Assembly: GCA_018524725.1 (NCBI GenBank)
Contig: JAEUWP010000188.1
Location: 62,001-126,000 of the forward strand
Direction: 5' to 3'
Origin: Podaxis mareebaensis
Taxonomy: Eukaryota > Basidiomycota > Agaricomycetes > Agaricales > Agaricaceae
Length of the DNA: 64,000 nucleotides
In this document: one piece after another, positions 13,121 through 25,300 of the stretch
Layout of the letters: each line of letters begins with the position of its first letter
Numbering within the stretch: the first letter of the stretch is position 1
Made by a program: the position numbers and the translations under genes
The notes under the pieces: generated by a model
The model's input: only the letters and a program-made list of their open reading frames with translations
Told to the model about the DNA's origin: nothing
Database searches by the model: none

Positions 13121-14664
13121 TCATCCATAAATCTTCAGCCACTGGAAATCGAAGTACGCATCTCTAAATGCTGATGGGTTCTTGTTGACGAAATCTTGGA
13201 AGGATCAGATGAGCACCCCCTCCAGGGAAGTCATAACACAGATTGAAGGAAATTACCGTTACAAGTAGAAGGGCACCCAGCAGCTTTGTAGAGTGAGCTT
13301 TGACCAGCCCAATCGCCACCTAAACGGTCAAGGTCAGTGACTCGAACCTTCGGCTCAAGCGGCAATATAAACTACTCACAGAAGGTTACTAAGAATATGA
13401 ACCACCAGCTTTATATCGATTATATCGGGAAAAGATTCGCTGAGGTTCACTTACAGTTGATAATGATATTGTGGGGTCCGAAGTGTGATGCTATCGAACA
13501 CGAGGTGTTTGGGAAGTACGCTCGGGGCGTTCCCCAGTTATTTGTGTTGACCTTTGTTGCACCGTTGCGGACATCCGAGGGGACATCAGTCGCTGCTCTG
13601 GACCAGAACCAGACCTTTATGAACGAATTTGTGCGCTCAATGGCGAACCTGCGTGCAAGCTCCTTGAGTGCTTTCGGCGCTTGAGCTGGATCAAGACTCA
13701 CCAGCCACCACCCTTGTTGTTGAAGATAGGCCCATAACTACGTGTATCCGTATACCGGACGCTACATCCAGCATTATTGGTCGCTGCTACATCGCAATTA
13801 TTACCGAGAGAAGTCCTAGCCGCCAGATGTAAAGGTCAGCTGGTTCATAAATATGGACCACAAATGCCTACCCGGTTTGAGATCGTGACGCTGGCATGGT
13901 ACAGCCTAGGACGGAGATTGGACGGAAGAAGAGCGTAAGTCAAAGATCATGGAAACCTCTACAGTACTAACCTTTGTTAGTATGTAGGGTAGATTGATTT
14001 GGACCCTGATCATTTATACCTTCAAGAATATCAATTTCGCCCTGTGCAAGAACTAAATATATCTTTCGGCCGAGCTTGCTGACCCGAGCGTACCTGATTA
14101 GGCCAATCTGCGCCAACTGTCCACACCGCGGGCCAAGTGCTACAGCGATCATCAGAGGCTCCGACACGCTGATAATCAATCAAATAATGCTCACCCACAC
14201 CCCTGAGCCATGTGGCGAATGTTAAAGCTTTGGAGAACTGTCATCTGGCTGGGAGGCAGAGAGGAATTCTGGGCACTCACACCATGACAGATGTAGTGTA
14301 CTGCTTGTTCGACCGTAGCCGAACAGAATTTCTTCCGGGACCGTTTGCGCTGAGGGTTTTCTTGAAATCAGCGCGAAGGACAAAATGATCTCCCGATGCG
14401 AAAGTTAGGTTCTGACTGGCAGCGGTACCGGCATCCACATAATTCCTGGGTGGATTTGAGCATTCAGCCATACAGCGCCGATTACACTGCAGTGATTTTT
14501 GCTTACACCCGTCCATGAGTTGGGTCTGGGATGGCCTCGAAGGAGAATGACTTGAGGAAACCCACGCCGGTATGACTATCGGTTTGACTGTAAGTGGCAC
14601 CAAGAGCCAGGGTGATGTAGAAGGTAACAAATATCGCCTGGAGAAAGGAGGAGAGCCCTGGCAT
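13121..14664 (-). CDS. Secreted GH16 family endo-beta-glucanase, copy A
   Basis: Glycoside hydrolase family 16, fungal laminarinase type, expected to cleave beta-1,3 or mixed-linked glucans outside the cell. The first exon begins at ATG 14662-14664 and encodes a signal peptide of about 22 residues ending LALGA, then TYSQTDS. Exons carry, in order, NYVDAGTAASQNLTFASGDH, VRLRSNKQYTTSVMV, FNIRHMAQGCGTWPAVWTVG, GEIDILEG (the catalytic E-x-D-x-x-E motif, nucleophile and acid/base glutamates both present), CDVAATNNAGC, ERTNSFIKVWFW, ASHFGPHNIIIN, then LTFC, with LTF encoded by a 9-nt micro-exon (13380-13388), then GDWAG...CPSTCN and DFVNKNPSAF...WLKIYG before TGA at 13121. All expected blocks are present and in frame when spliced. 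It is a tandem paralog of the gene at 15563-17129. The exact substrate is not deducible. Confidence 0.9.
13380..13388 (-). other. 9-nt micro-exon in GH16 copy A
   Basis: On the minus strand TAACCTTCT is flanked by CTTAG and GTGAGT. Splicing it between the exon ending in AAC-T and the exon starting GT-GGC-GAT yields LTFCGDWAG, a conserved GH16 block. Leaving it out would lose three residues of that block (Thr, Phe and one more) without shifting the frame. Confidence 0.8.
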
Positions 14665-15562
14665 GATAATCGAAATGTGTCGCGAGGAGTAAGCCTAGTA
14701 GGATACCAGAGTCTTTTATACCAGAGATACTGTATGCTTCTTCCATTCCTCCAACAGCATTCTCATGTATGTCCGTGTCTGCAATGCTGCTCCTCCTTCG
14801 AATGATTCCTTCTCACTATCGCACCACAAGGCAAAGTGGCAGGTGATTAATCACATCAGAGAAAACTCCATTTTACAGGCTCCAGTAGCCGTTTTGAGCG
14901 AGCCACTTGAAATATTTTTGGGCATCCGAATGATAGTAGGCTGCACCGTGACAAAATTTAGAGAGGATGTGTAGCGTGTTGTGTTATAAATAGAATGCGG
15001 CGTTATGTATCGCGAACTTAGTACTAAGTACAGACTTGGCACCAAGGCAAAATATTCCCACGTAACGGCTACCTTGCCTGATTCCCAGTGAAAACCGGAT
15101 TGAGCCAGGTCACGTCTGATCGGACCTGGCCAAACCTTGACGCGCTCCTCAAGCCTGGCCTTTTTTCGCGTCCTTCCACTTTCTTCCATTGCAGCTGGTC
15201 GGAGTAGCCCTTTCCTCCTCTTTTCTTGTCGAGTTCTATCCAACTCGCAATGTAGAATATACTGGCCCTTTAATGCGTATATTTTTTATGCCCATAACCC
15301 TTATTGTGCCCCATCAACTTGGAAGAACCTCCACAATCCTCTGTAGACATGGCCTCGGGGATGTTATAACATGGGAGCCAAAAAAGGAATTTCGATCACT
15401 GGAACGATGTAATTGATATACCAACACTGATACGCTTCGGGTACACATACAAAGATACAAATACAGATCTGACGGTTCAACATTCGCACAAGTTTTCTCC
15501 ACCAAATCGAACATTTTACTTGGAAACCATATTCTCAGCACGTTATCTCATTCACTGGTCTC
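14665..15562. other. Intergenic region between the tandem GH16 genes
   Basis: Promoter of copy A and 3' flank of copy B. Apart from the TATA box I see only short motif-less open frames. Confidence 0.5.
14713..14720 (-). promoter_or_regulatory. TATA box of GH16 copy A
   Basis: TATAAAAG on the minus strand, 49 bases before the ATG, embedded in GGTATAAAAGA. The same 11 bases occur before copy B, so the core promoter was duplicated with the gene. Confidence 0.7.
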
Positions 15563-17129
15563 TCAACTATATATCTTCACCCACTCGAAGTCGAAGTATG
15601 CGTTCTCAAATGCCGATGGGTTGTTATTGACATAATCTAGGAGAAATTGGGTGATATCAGTTCGGGAGCTCGCACAACGGACTGTGAGGGAACTTACCGT
15701 TGCAGGTGGAAGGGCACCCGGAAGAACCATAGACTGCGCCAGCCCAATCGCCACCTAAGGGTCAAGGTCAATAACTTGGAACTTCGAAGCTTCAGCTCAA
15801 AGCAGTAAGGCGAATACTACTAACAGAAGGTTACTAAAAATACGCATTATCAACCAGATACATCAGTCGAATTCAGGGGTTGATGCCCTGACAAGCACCT
15901 ACAATTGATGACAATATTGTGGGGTCCGAAATGAGACGAGATCGAACAGGAGTCGCTTGGGAAGTTTGCTTGAGGCGTTCCCCAGTCGTCAGTGTTCACT
16001 GTCGTCACACCGTTGCGGACGTCTGAGGGGACATTGTCGGCATCTCTGGGCCAGAACCAGACCTTAATAAAAGAGTTGGTGCGCTCAAGGGCATACCTAT
16101 GAGCGCCCAAGAACTTTTGAACGTTGGGGAAGAAAGTCTGGCTGAACAGACTCACCAGCCGCCACCATTGTTGTTAAAGTCAGGTCCATAGCTACGGTCG
16201 TTATTAATTCGGACACCACATCCGGCATTGCCAGTTGCCGCCACGTCGCAATTGTCGCCAACAGAAGTACTGCACCGATTTCACTTCATTGGTGAGAGTC
16301 ATGAGAAGATGGAGAGACTTACCCAGTCTGAGATCGCGAGGATGGCATGGTACAGCCTAGGACGTGGCGGGGATGAAGGGAAACGAATAAGGAAATCGCG
16401 ATTAAGGGAAAGCTGGAAAGCATGCTCACCGCTGTTGGTATGTAGAGTAGCCTGATCTGGTCCTTGATCATTTACGCCTTCAAGAATATCAATTTCACCC
16501 TAGATGTGAATACTAAATATAACCTCGTTGAGGGTTGCTTGTGTCGGAGGGTAAACATACCTGGTTGGGCCAATCTGCACCGACTGTCCAGACTGCGGGC
16601 CAGGTGCTAAAGCCAACGGTCCTTAAAACCTTTGAAACACGAGCAACTAGTCAACTAGCACTCACCCGCAACCCTGAGGCATGTGACGGATATTGAAGCT
16701 AGAGGACACCGTTGTCAGTCTATGTGGGGGGCTGAACGTTTTCAACACTCACACCATGACAGAAGTTGTGAATTGCTTTTTTGACTGCAATCGAACGGAG
16801 TCCCTGCCAGGACCACCTTCGCCGAGTCTCTTCTTGTAGTCAGCGCGAAGGATGAAATGATCCCCTGACGCAAAGGTAAGGTTCTCCCTTCGAGCGGTGT
16901 CAGCGTCAACGTAGTTTCTGAATGGATTCTCAGGTTTAGTTGATATACCTTTGAGGTAATCTGACTTAACTTACACGCGTCCATGGGTTGGGTCGGGAAA
17001 GTCCTGGTAGTCAAATGCATCAAGGAAACTCTGGCCACTATAGCTGTCCGTCTGGGAGTAAGTAGCTCCCAGAGCCAGAGTAATGTAAGAGACCATGAAG
17101 ATAGAACGGAAAGACAAGAGCCTTGCCAT
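15563..17129 (-). CDS. Secreted GH16 family endo-beta-glucanase, copy B
   Basis: Same family and exon plan as the copy at 13121-14664. ATG 17127-17129 opens a signal peptide (MARLLSFRSIFMVSYITLAL, cleavage near GA/TYSQTDS). Following exons give FDYQDFPDPTHGRV, NYVDADTARRENLTFASGDH, KKQFTTSVMV, FNIRHMPQGCGTWPAVWTVG, GEIDILEG (catalytic E-x-D-x-x-E), CDVAATGNAGC, ERTNSFIKVWFWPRDA, SSHFGPHNIVIN, micro-exon-coded LTF plus C, GDWAG...CPSTCN and a final DYVNNNPSAF...FEWVKIYS. The stop is at 15563-15565. All catalytic and structural blocks are present. The two copies differ by many substitutions across all exons, so the duplication is not very recent. It is likely exported and active on glucans of plant or fungal walls; a role in remodelling its own wall is equally possible. 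Confidence 0.9.
15825..15833 (-). other. 9-nt micro-exon in GH16 copy B
   Basis: TAACCTTCT, identical to the micro-exon of copy A, is flanked by TTTAG and GTTAGT. It restores LTFCGDWAG across two introns. Its conservation in both copies supports its being a true exon. Confidence 0.8.
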
Positions 17130-17186
17130 GATTGTCGAGGTGTGTGGTGGGGAGTGAACCTGCTGGAATACAGCAGCAGGAAACAT

Positions 17187-17194
17187 CTTTTATA
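17187..17194 (-). promoter_or_regulatory. TATA box of GH16 copy B
   Basis: TATAAAAG on the minus strand, 58 bases before the ATG, within GGTATAAAAGA, as in copy A. Confidence 0.7.
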
Positions 17195-19676
17195 CCAAGC
17201 ATATTGCACCTTGCCTGATATTTCTGAGCCATCTTCTTGTGGTATTCATGTTCGTAGCGTTGTTCTTCCTCCACATGACCGTCTACTTCCACGGCACCAT
17301 AAGGCTAAGTGACAGACGATTGATTGCGGCACAGACGGCTCCGTGTTGTTCGCCACTGACGTTGTTGACCTACTAAAGGAGCCATCTGGGGCATGAGGCA
17401 TCCTTGGCCAGTTGAATAGGCCTGCGTGGAATGCAGTGAAACATAATGAAAAGGTTTAGCATGTTGCGATAAAAATAGAAACAGCCGTTATGGCTAACCT
17501 GGCATCGAGGGAGAATCCCCCATAAAGGTAGGTCTATCTGATCATTCGGTCGATACACCACTGTACTCCGAGGGTCTGGGGACTTGGAGATTTGCTCTAC
17601 TTGGTGGTAAATTTTGAAACCTATTAGGTTGGTTCATCGAATCGCCGTTGCTGTCAAGGAGCTGGCCAGGAGTGGCCCACCTGACGCGGTCTATATTCTC
17701 GAAGCCAAAGAATTTGTGAGTCTAGCATGGGTGACCTGAAGCTAAGTCTCATGATAAAAAAAAACGGCTGAAACTGAAGGTACCCTGAAACCTGCCAAAC
17801 GTACGAAGGAGGCCTCCAGAAGACTGCAAAAATACCTAGAATCAAAGAGAGTTTGACTCAGTGTGTGAAACTTCAAGGCAGGCTACTCATCTTACTGCAA
17901 CAAGGATTAAGAGCGGAGGAAATGACAAGACACCCTCTTTAAAAGAAGCATCCATAAATATATCAGCAGCGCGCTCGCCTTGGCAGGCACGATTGAATAC
18001 AACTGTCCGGACGTATCACGGTTACAGAAAGACTGCCAGGGCGTCACTGGGAACGAGTGGAACTGAGCGACGACTACAATCATCTAGTTGCACACATGAG
18101 AAGCACAAAAAGACCCCCTCCAGAAGTCCAAGGACTGGATACCGGAAAACAGGACCGGATTGACAAGTGAGGCGAGTAGGTGAAATAGTAAAAGGTCCAG
18201 AAGGATGGAAATGTGGCTCTATGATAATCAATGGAATCAATGCCCTATTCCACACCCGAAGTCAGCACGAAGGACCTAAATTGAATGGAGTGCAACCAGC
18301 CAGAGCAGACTTCAAAATCTCTAGAGAGAATGGCCAAGGTTAGAAAGCAAGGTTCCCAAATACCGGGGAGCAAGCAGACAGGGGGGGTGCATGTGCGGCA
18401 GAGGAGGTGTCGGAAAAGGACCAACCCCAAAAATTATGTCTGCTTCACAAACGTGGTTAAAGACCTGGCTAATAACGCGATGGATTGGGAATAAGACGAG
18501 AACAAGGAGTGGTTCAAGAAGCCATGGGAACAAGAGGCGAGAACAGATAGCACAGTGGGTAGCGTAGTGCCACAATAGACCAAAACTACCTGAGCATAGC
18601 AAGAACCAATGCCGACGGACTAGTAAGCGAAGGCACAAGCGAACAAAAGATGTTCTATGCTCAGAATAAACACCGCGGGAGAGCTCTGAACAAAACTAGC
18701 CCGCATCGCCCAAGCCTTAGCGCACAAGACACTACTAGAAGGGGAGACTATTACCAACGACCAGAACGGAGAAGAAATCATAAATTCCCTAGTGGCTGAT
18801 TGGAATTTGGGCCTGAAACCTAGGTGGGAGAAGCCGAATGTGCGAAAGGCAAGGATATAGGTTTTGGTTTCGTTGAGCCCAAAGAGCGGTACTCCCAACA
18901 CTCAGAGCTGGCTGCGCATTCCAGCATCCCACGCCCAAGGCCAACAAAACAACAGTTCCACCGCAGCGTGGCAGTAACTACAAGCGTGAAAGTTTTTTTG
19001 CCTCAATAGGCAGTGTGTCGAGTACTCATATGATTCTAGATTGTTCTAAGGGATGGGCGGGTGATGGAGGTTGGGAGCTTCAGTTGGGTTGACCCGAAGT
19101 CGAGAACACCGTCATCGAAACACTGTGAGACATGAGGCCCTGAGAACCCATCATTATTTGGCTATATTTACGGCCAGTAAGCCTTTTCGGCTTGCTGAAT
19201 TCAAAATTGTATGGACTTACAATGCAACATTTCACCAGACACTGATATAACAACTTTTATCACACATACTCAGTGGTTTGTTCATCACGTCTCAATTTGG
19301 TCACTGTCGCACGTAGAGTGCTTCAGATAAAATTGCACATGGAGAAGAGCACGTTCGAGCCGGCAATCATTCGAAGAATGATTAATCAAGCCGGACGTTG
19401 AAAGTTCAACTCTGATCTGCCAGGACAGCAAGTAATAAATATACGTTAAATAAAGGGAGCGTATGTTACACAAGGGAGATACTCTACACTATGGAGACTC
19501 GTAAGATATAGTCATCTACGCTATAGGTCAGTTGATGTAATACAATAGAGCATCAGGCTTAGTGTCATGTCCATCACGCAATAAATAAATAATGATAGTC
19601 GTTATGAGCTAGTGCTATATATGGGGTGAATGCAGCCATTGCGAGGAATGGAACAAACTCGTGTCGGAGAATCCAC
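17195..19676. other. About 2.5 kb without an intact gene
   Basis: Both strands are broken by frequent stops. Several adjacent minus-strand frames at 18022-18950 are hydrophobic and run on from one another with stops between, which could be a decayed gene or transposon, but I could not match them to any family. No terminal repeats or target-site duplications were recognised. Confidence 0.4.
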
Positions 19677-20380
19677 CTAGTCGATGTTTCGTCCACAGAG
19701 AAGCAGAGTGGTGGCCGTGATAATGCTGTCCAACAGTCCGAGCTGGATGGCGTCGGGAGTCATGTCAACAGTAACGGCTTGAGTGCCGGACCTAGTAATT
19801 TTTGCGAGGAATGTTGCCGGACTCCCGTTTCCACCTGCATATAGCTATGAAAGATATCAGCACATATGTCATATATTCAGGAGACAGACTTGCGTGGATG
19901 GACTTATCACGAGGAATCCATACATAACGCATCCCGCGAACATCCATAATCCTGTGACTGGAAAGGAGTGAGATCAACTATTTGGACAGAAAGTGCCAAG
20001 AATCACCTCTGATCGGGAGAGAGACGCAACCAATTCATGACGTTTTGCTTGGCAAGGATTCCTCGAATCTCGACGAATGGGTGCACCTGCCACTCTATCA
20101 AGGAAATGTTCTTTCCCTCGGCATTCTTGATTACGGTATATCCGGGCATGGTATTATCGGTAATGACCTGGTAGTAGACCTGGTTCTGTGGGCCGACGAC
20201 AGAGCAATTGAAAATATTTGGTCTGAAGGATGTGAAATAATATGTGACCAAACTCGAAGGAGTGGACGGGTATGGCAGAGCACCGAAAATCGAAGGAGGG
20301 GGGGAGGTATTCCAAAGCGAACCAGACGATTGGCCTTGACCAGCTTGTGCCCAGCTGCCGAAGGGGTTCTGGTAGCTCAT
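19677..20380 (-). CDS. DUF6593-type protein
   Basis: Three exons, 20007-20380, 19890-19957 and 19677-19834, total 200 codons including the stop. The N-terminus is a short Pro/Ser/Gly-rich segment (MSYQNPFGSWAQ). After that comes the pattern I know from basidiomycete DUF6593 proteins: SFRPNIFNCSVVGPQNQVYY, TVIKNAEGK, SLIEWQVHPFVEIR, WLRLSPDQ, YVWIPRD, then a C-terminal helix-like DMTPDAIQLGLLDSIITATT and the family-typical ending LLCGRNID. The fold is probably beta-rich and tubby-like, judging from alternating strands. No signal peptide or membrane segment is seen, so it is presumably cytoplasmic. The function of the family is unknown. Intact, with canonical splice sites. The family name is from memory. 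Confidence 0.85.
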
Positions 20381-21606
20381 GGCGTAAACAAGTTTTGCAA
20401 GTTGAAATAGAAAAGTGAAGAAAGGGAGGAAAAATTGAGAACGGAGCGAGCTTCAAAGGGAAAATGAAGATGAAGAGTAGAAGCTCTAATAAATACCAAC
20501 TAGAACTTGGATATACTCGGTAGAGAGGAATGAGATTTGCTGGTTCCATGGAGGCTTACAGGTCGCGTACTTATACATCTCGTCCTGTACTTGGAATTGG
20601 ATATGGTGGGCTTCTCGGCGAAAGGCTTCGAGTTTTCGTCGAGTTTCCACGATCACAGGATCGGGTCAACCCTCAGGCCTCAGGTCACGAACTTGCGTTC
20701 GAAAACACGGGTTGAAACGCCAGTGTTGATACATTATATTGATGGGATTCATTGGGGCACAGCCAATCCCCTCAGAGATCTCTCAGCAAGGTGGGCACCG
20801 AGGTGCGGGAATATTTTTGTTTCAGCCGTGCATTTGCTACTGGCTAGCAACGAGCCAACTACTCAGGGTTATAGTCGAATCAGTTGAAATCCATGAAGGA
20901 GACCTTGCGGACTCTGATCTCTACGTCGAGAACGCCCGACCATATGGCCAGTCAAATAAGACAGCTATGGCTCGCAATAACTATAGACCTCAGTTGCCGA
21001 TACGTGACTCCTCCAGCTTCTCCCAGCATTAATTCGGGAGACATGTAACTGCAAATTCGATTGTGCACCCTCGACCAATGAGTACGTCGCTGCTATTAGC
21101 GCTTTAGCTTAGGGGGGTGGCGCTGTGAAGTTGGTGCGCGTTCCCACCTAATGGACTGTGATCTTGAACAACCACTATCATACATCATTTCTTGGCTATG
21201 CATACAATGATTACACTGTCCCATCCGCAGACATTGATTATGGGACGCGTCATGCAGCTAGCAGCTACGGCCGGCTATTGCAGGACCGACGAGAGGCTCC
21301 CGGAACTCGGCTCTTGCTCAAAGCTCCGTCTAGTCTCGGCTGAGAGGAGTTACCCTGTTCTAACTCTGCGATTGACTCACAACTAGTAATCTTTTGTGGA
21401 CTTTATACATGACAACGAAGGTGTTGCGCAGTCAACACAAACACGGCTATCCACAGATAAGGGGATGTGGTTCGTAATACTTGCGAGCAAGCAGGGGAAT
21501 GAATTTGTGAACTGAATTACTAAAACATCGGTAGAAGAAACAAGATGTGTATACAGCGCAAGCCCGGACCAACTAACAAAGCTGCCTTGAGATCGCGGTC
21601 ATTCCG
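20381..21606. other. Intergenic region, no gene seen
   Basis: Contains the leader of the DUF6593-type gene and the 3' flank of the E2 gene. Remaining frames are short and motif-less. Confidence 0.45.
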
Positions 21607-22319
<713 letters not shown>

Positions 22320-25300
22320 TCCGAAACAACGGGGGAAAGAGGTGAAAACTGCGGCACGATTGGATCGCACGAGATCAACGCGATGAAGTCAATGTTCGAA
22401 AGAAAGATGGCGGGCGATGCGATGCCAAGGCGATAAAGCAAAACCAGGAGATTATTCAGTACAACTCCACATGGTAGCGAGGCCGATACGCACCTGTTAA
22501 GAGTAGGGGAGGCTGAAAGTGAACACCTGGTGGTGGTGAAGGGTAAAGCTGAGGAGCGGCTATTTGCGCTGAGTTTTTGTAAGCTGTGAATGTCACGAGA
22601 ATTGCTGACTAAGCAGCTTTCCATCAAGAATACACACAGCCTTCTTCTCAAGGGGCGGTTTCTTGTGTCCGTGTTCCTGATACTAGTCTTGACTCTTGAG
22701 GCTGATTCGGCTCTTGTTTGACTTGCATAGCTAATTTATGACTATAGGAAGACCATCGTGGACGCTGCCACGCAGAAATCAACATCGTGCCATCATCGGT
22801 TCCCTAGAACATACTCGCGCACCTGTTTGTGGCAGCGGACAAACAGACGTTCCCTGTACCTCCGCATCAGTTGTGCGGCCAGATATATCAGGAGAACAAG
22901 ATGGGCAATCCCTTCTATTAATGCCTAGTTGGGTGTCTGTCACGCAGGTTGACAGGTACAACTCTCTTTTGTGACCACCTGGAACCACACGACTCTTAGA
23001 CTTAGGAAGAACCATCCACTCCTAAGCAGCATGGCACGACGGACTGTTTGGAGTGTATTTATCTTGATATAATAACGAACAGTCGTTTGAATAGCCTGAT
23101 AGCGAGCCTAATGGAATAAATGAAAAGCAAAAAGGCCAGGGAGAAATTTAAATAGGCGGCCGCACCGTTGGGACTAGAACCTGCTAGAACGCAATCGGCT
23201 TCGTTCAGCGCTTTCCCCAAAAGGGTTTAAGCCTCTCAACGACCAGTGATTACCTAGAGAATAAGGTAGCCTAACACTGCAGAGCACTGTTACAACTAAA
23301 TGCCGGATCTCCCGTTCAGAAAGGACTGCAACCACTCTTCTTGCCAATTCAAGGGGATATCTACCGCATCATCTCCATCAGACCAAACAGTTCCAGGGAC
23401 AGGTTTGATACATTTACACGTCAAGACTCCTTGATAACTAGTACGCAGAGATGGAACGTGAATGAGCTGTGTTCTATTGAGCGGATCAATTAGATAGGAC
23501 GCGACCAGGCAATATTAATAAATGTATTCACTGTGATCGTCGTAAAAGAGCTGGTAGAATGAAGAAAGGGAAAATCTGCAATGGGAAATGGCAGGGTGGA
23601 TAAAATAATGTATCGTACGAAACAAGCGACGAATCACCGGTGCGCCTCTGCTCCAAACGCCTGGGAATCGCTACTTAGATATCAACTGCGGTTCGCAAGC
23701 ACTCCAGCGTGTGCGTGCTTTTTCTCCCAGGTATCTCAGGGACGCTGTCCATGGACACCGAAAAGGTAAGCAGAACAAGGGGGATCTAGTTCATGCAACG
23801 GAACGAACCCAAAAAAAGCTAATGAATTACTCGCCGCCGAGGAATACAATGGAATCAAACAAAGTGATGCGCACTGCCATCGCGACGCTTCGAACTCACC
23901 TCTTCTCATTTTCCGCAGTCTTCATTTCACCTCCCTAATGTTCGATGCCCCCCTATCGAGTAACTCCGAAGTCGGACATCGTGCTCTGACTTTTGGCATC
24001 CCCACTAAGGCCTCCTTGCCTGTTCACAATATTCCAATCATCCTCCCGACTACATCTGTCGCAGAAAGGTGCAGCGATAAGTGGGAAGAAAGCCCGAGCG
24101 CAACGAACCGGGCCGCCTACAAAATTCAATATATTGATCATGTCCGGAGTTAGGAGCTCCGGCCTTCTTCGCTCTCTTCAAATAACCAAATCCCAGGCTC
24201 CTAAACCAGCCCCTCGTGTCGTGAAGCGGGCGAAATCTGAATGTTTGAGTACTGAGTCTGAGTTTAGTCATTGACAAGAATTGAGACTGAGGCTCACAAG
24301 CGAAAGTGTTGCATGTAGCGTATCGGTTGTATTTAATCCGCCTTCATGCACAGACCCATTGGGTGTTACTGCCAAAACTTAACGGCGAGTCATGAATCCC
24401 TGGTATAATCACAGATTTATTCTTGTCCCTTGGCCGAGAGGATTTGTTTTGGTGAGTATTTCACTGTCCCGGTTGGTTAAGCGGGCGCTGATACACTGTT
24501 GTCGAGGTACTCGTAACGCTCGCAACAGGCGGACCTGTAGCGTCCGGGAATATTAGATCATGGTTTACAACCAGGCACGCAATCTCGGGAAAGAGACTAA
24601 TGTCGTCCCCGCACACACAGCATGATCGAAGCAACTGCTTTACTGCGCATTGCAGTTCCATAGTGCATCAGGAACAATAGCCTCTTCGATATCATAGACA
24701 CGGCCTAACAAACCATGTGTCTTATACTCTGCTCGAAAGTGGTATATACACAGGATGTTGAGTTTGAGCCAGTGAGTCGGTAAATACCTAACTGGCAAAT
24801 ACACATAGATCTAATCTAGTTTCTGGGCCTAGGCGCAGGTTCCTCGTTGATTCAGTAATCTATTTATGTTTCACAAAGTATGCAGATGAGGAACGATACA
24901 AGTCGGCGCAGCAGATTGAATGGCGTGTACTGGGTAATTTCTGGGCTTCACGAGTGAAACGTGCTCTGGAAGAATGTCCCGGTGCGAGACTCCAAGTCCC
25001 ATGTAATGGTGTAAATAAAGGTGATTTTTCTCGTGTGGCACACTGTGCTCCAAAATTTCGGCGAGCTAGACCCGCATTCCATTTTCCCATTATTCGATGA
25101 TTTGACAAAGGCTCAAAAGCAATCAGCACAGGGACAGGTATTGGCCAGGGGATTGGTGCAGGAGGTCCATCTACTCCCAAGCACATTCCCTGGGGTGAGT
25201 ATGCCTGCTGAGATGCGGGTCAAGTGGCTTACCCCGATAACCATAGGTGCTTAACTTACCTTAGCATGTAACTGGCGGCTGCGACTGTATTTCACCGAAC

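Noticed and set aside
20537..20887. 116-codon plus-strand frame upstream of the DUF6593-type gene
   Set aside because: No motif, and it lies in the gene's upstream region with no splice or promoter support.
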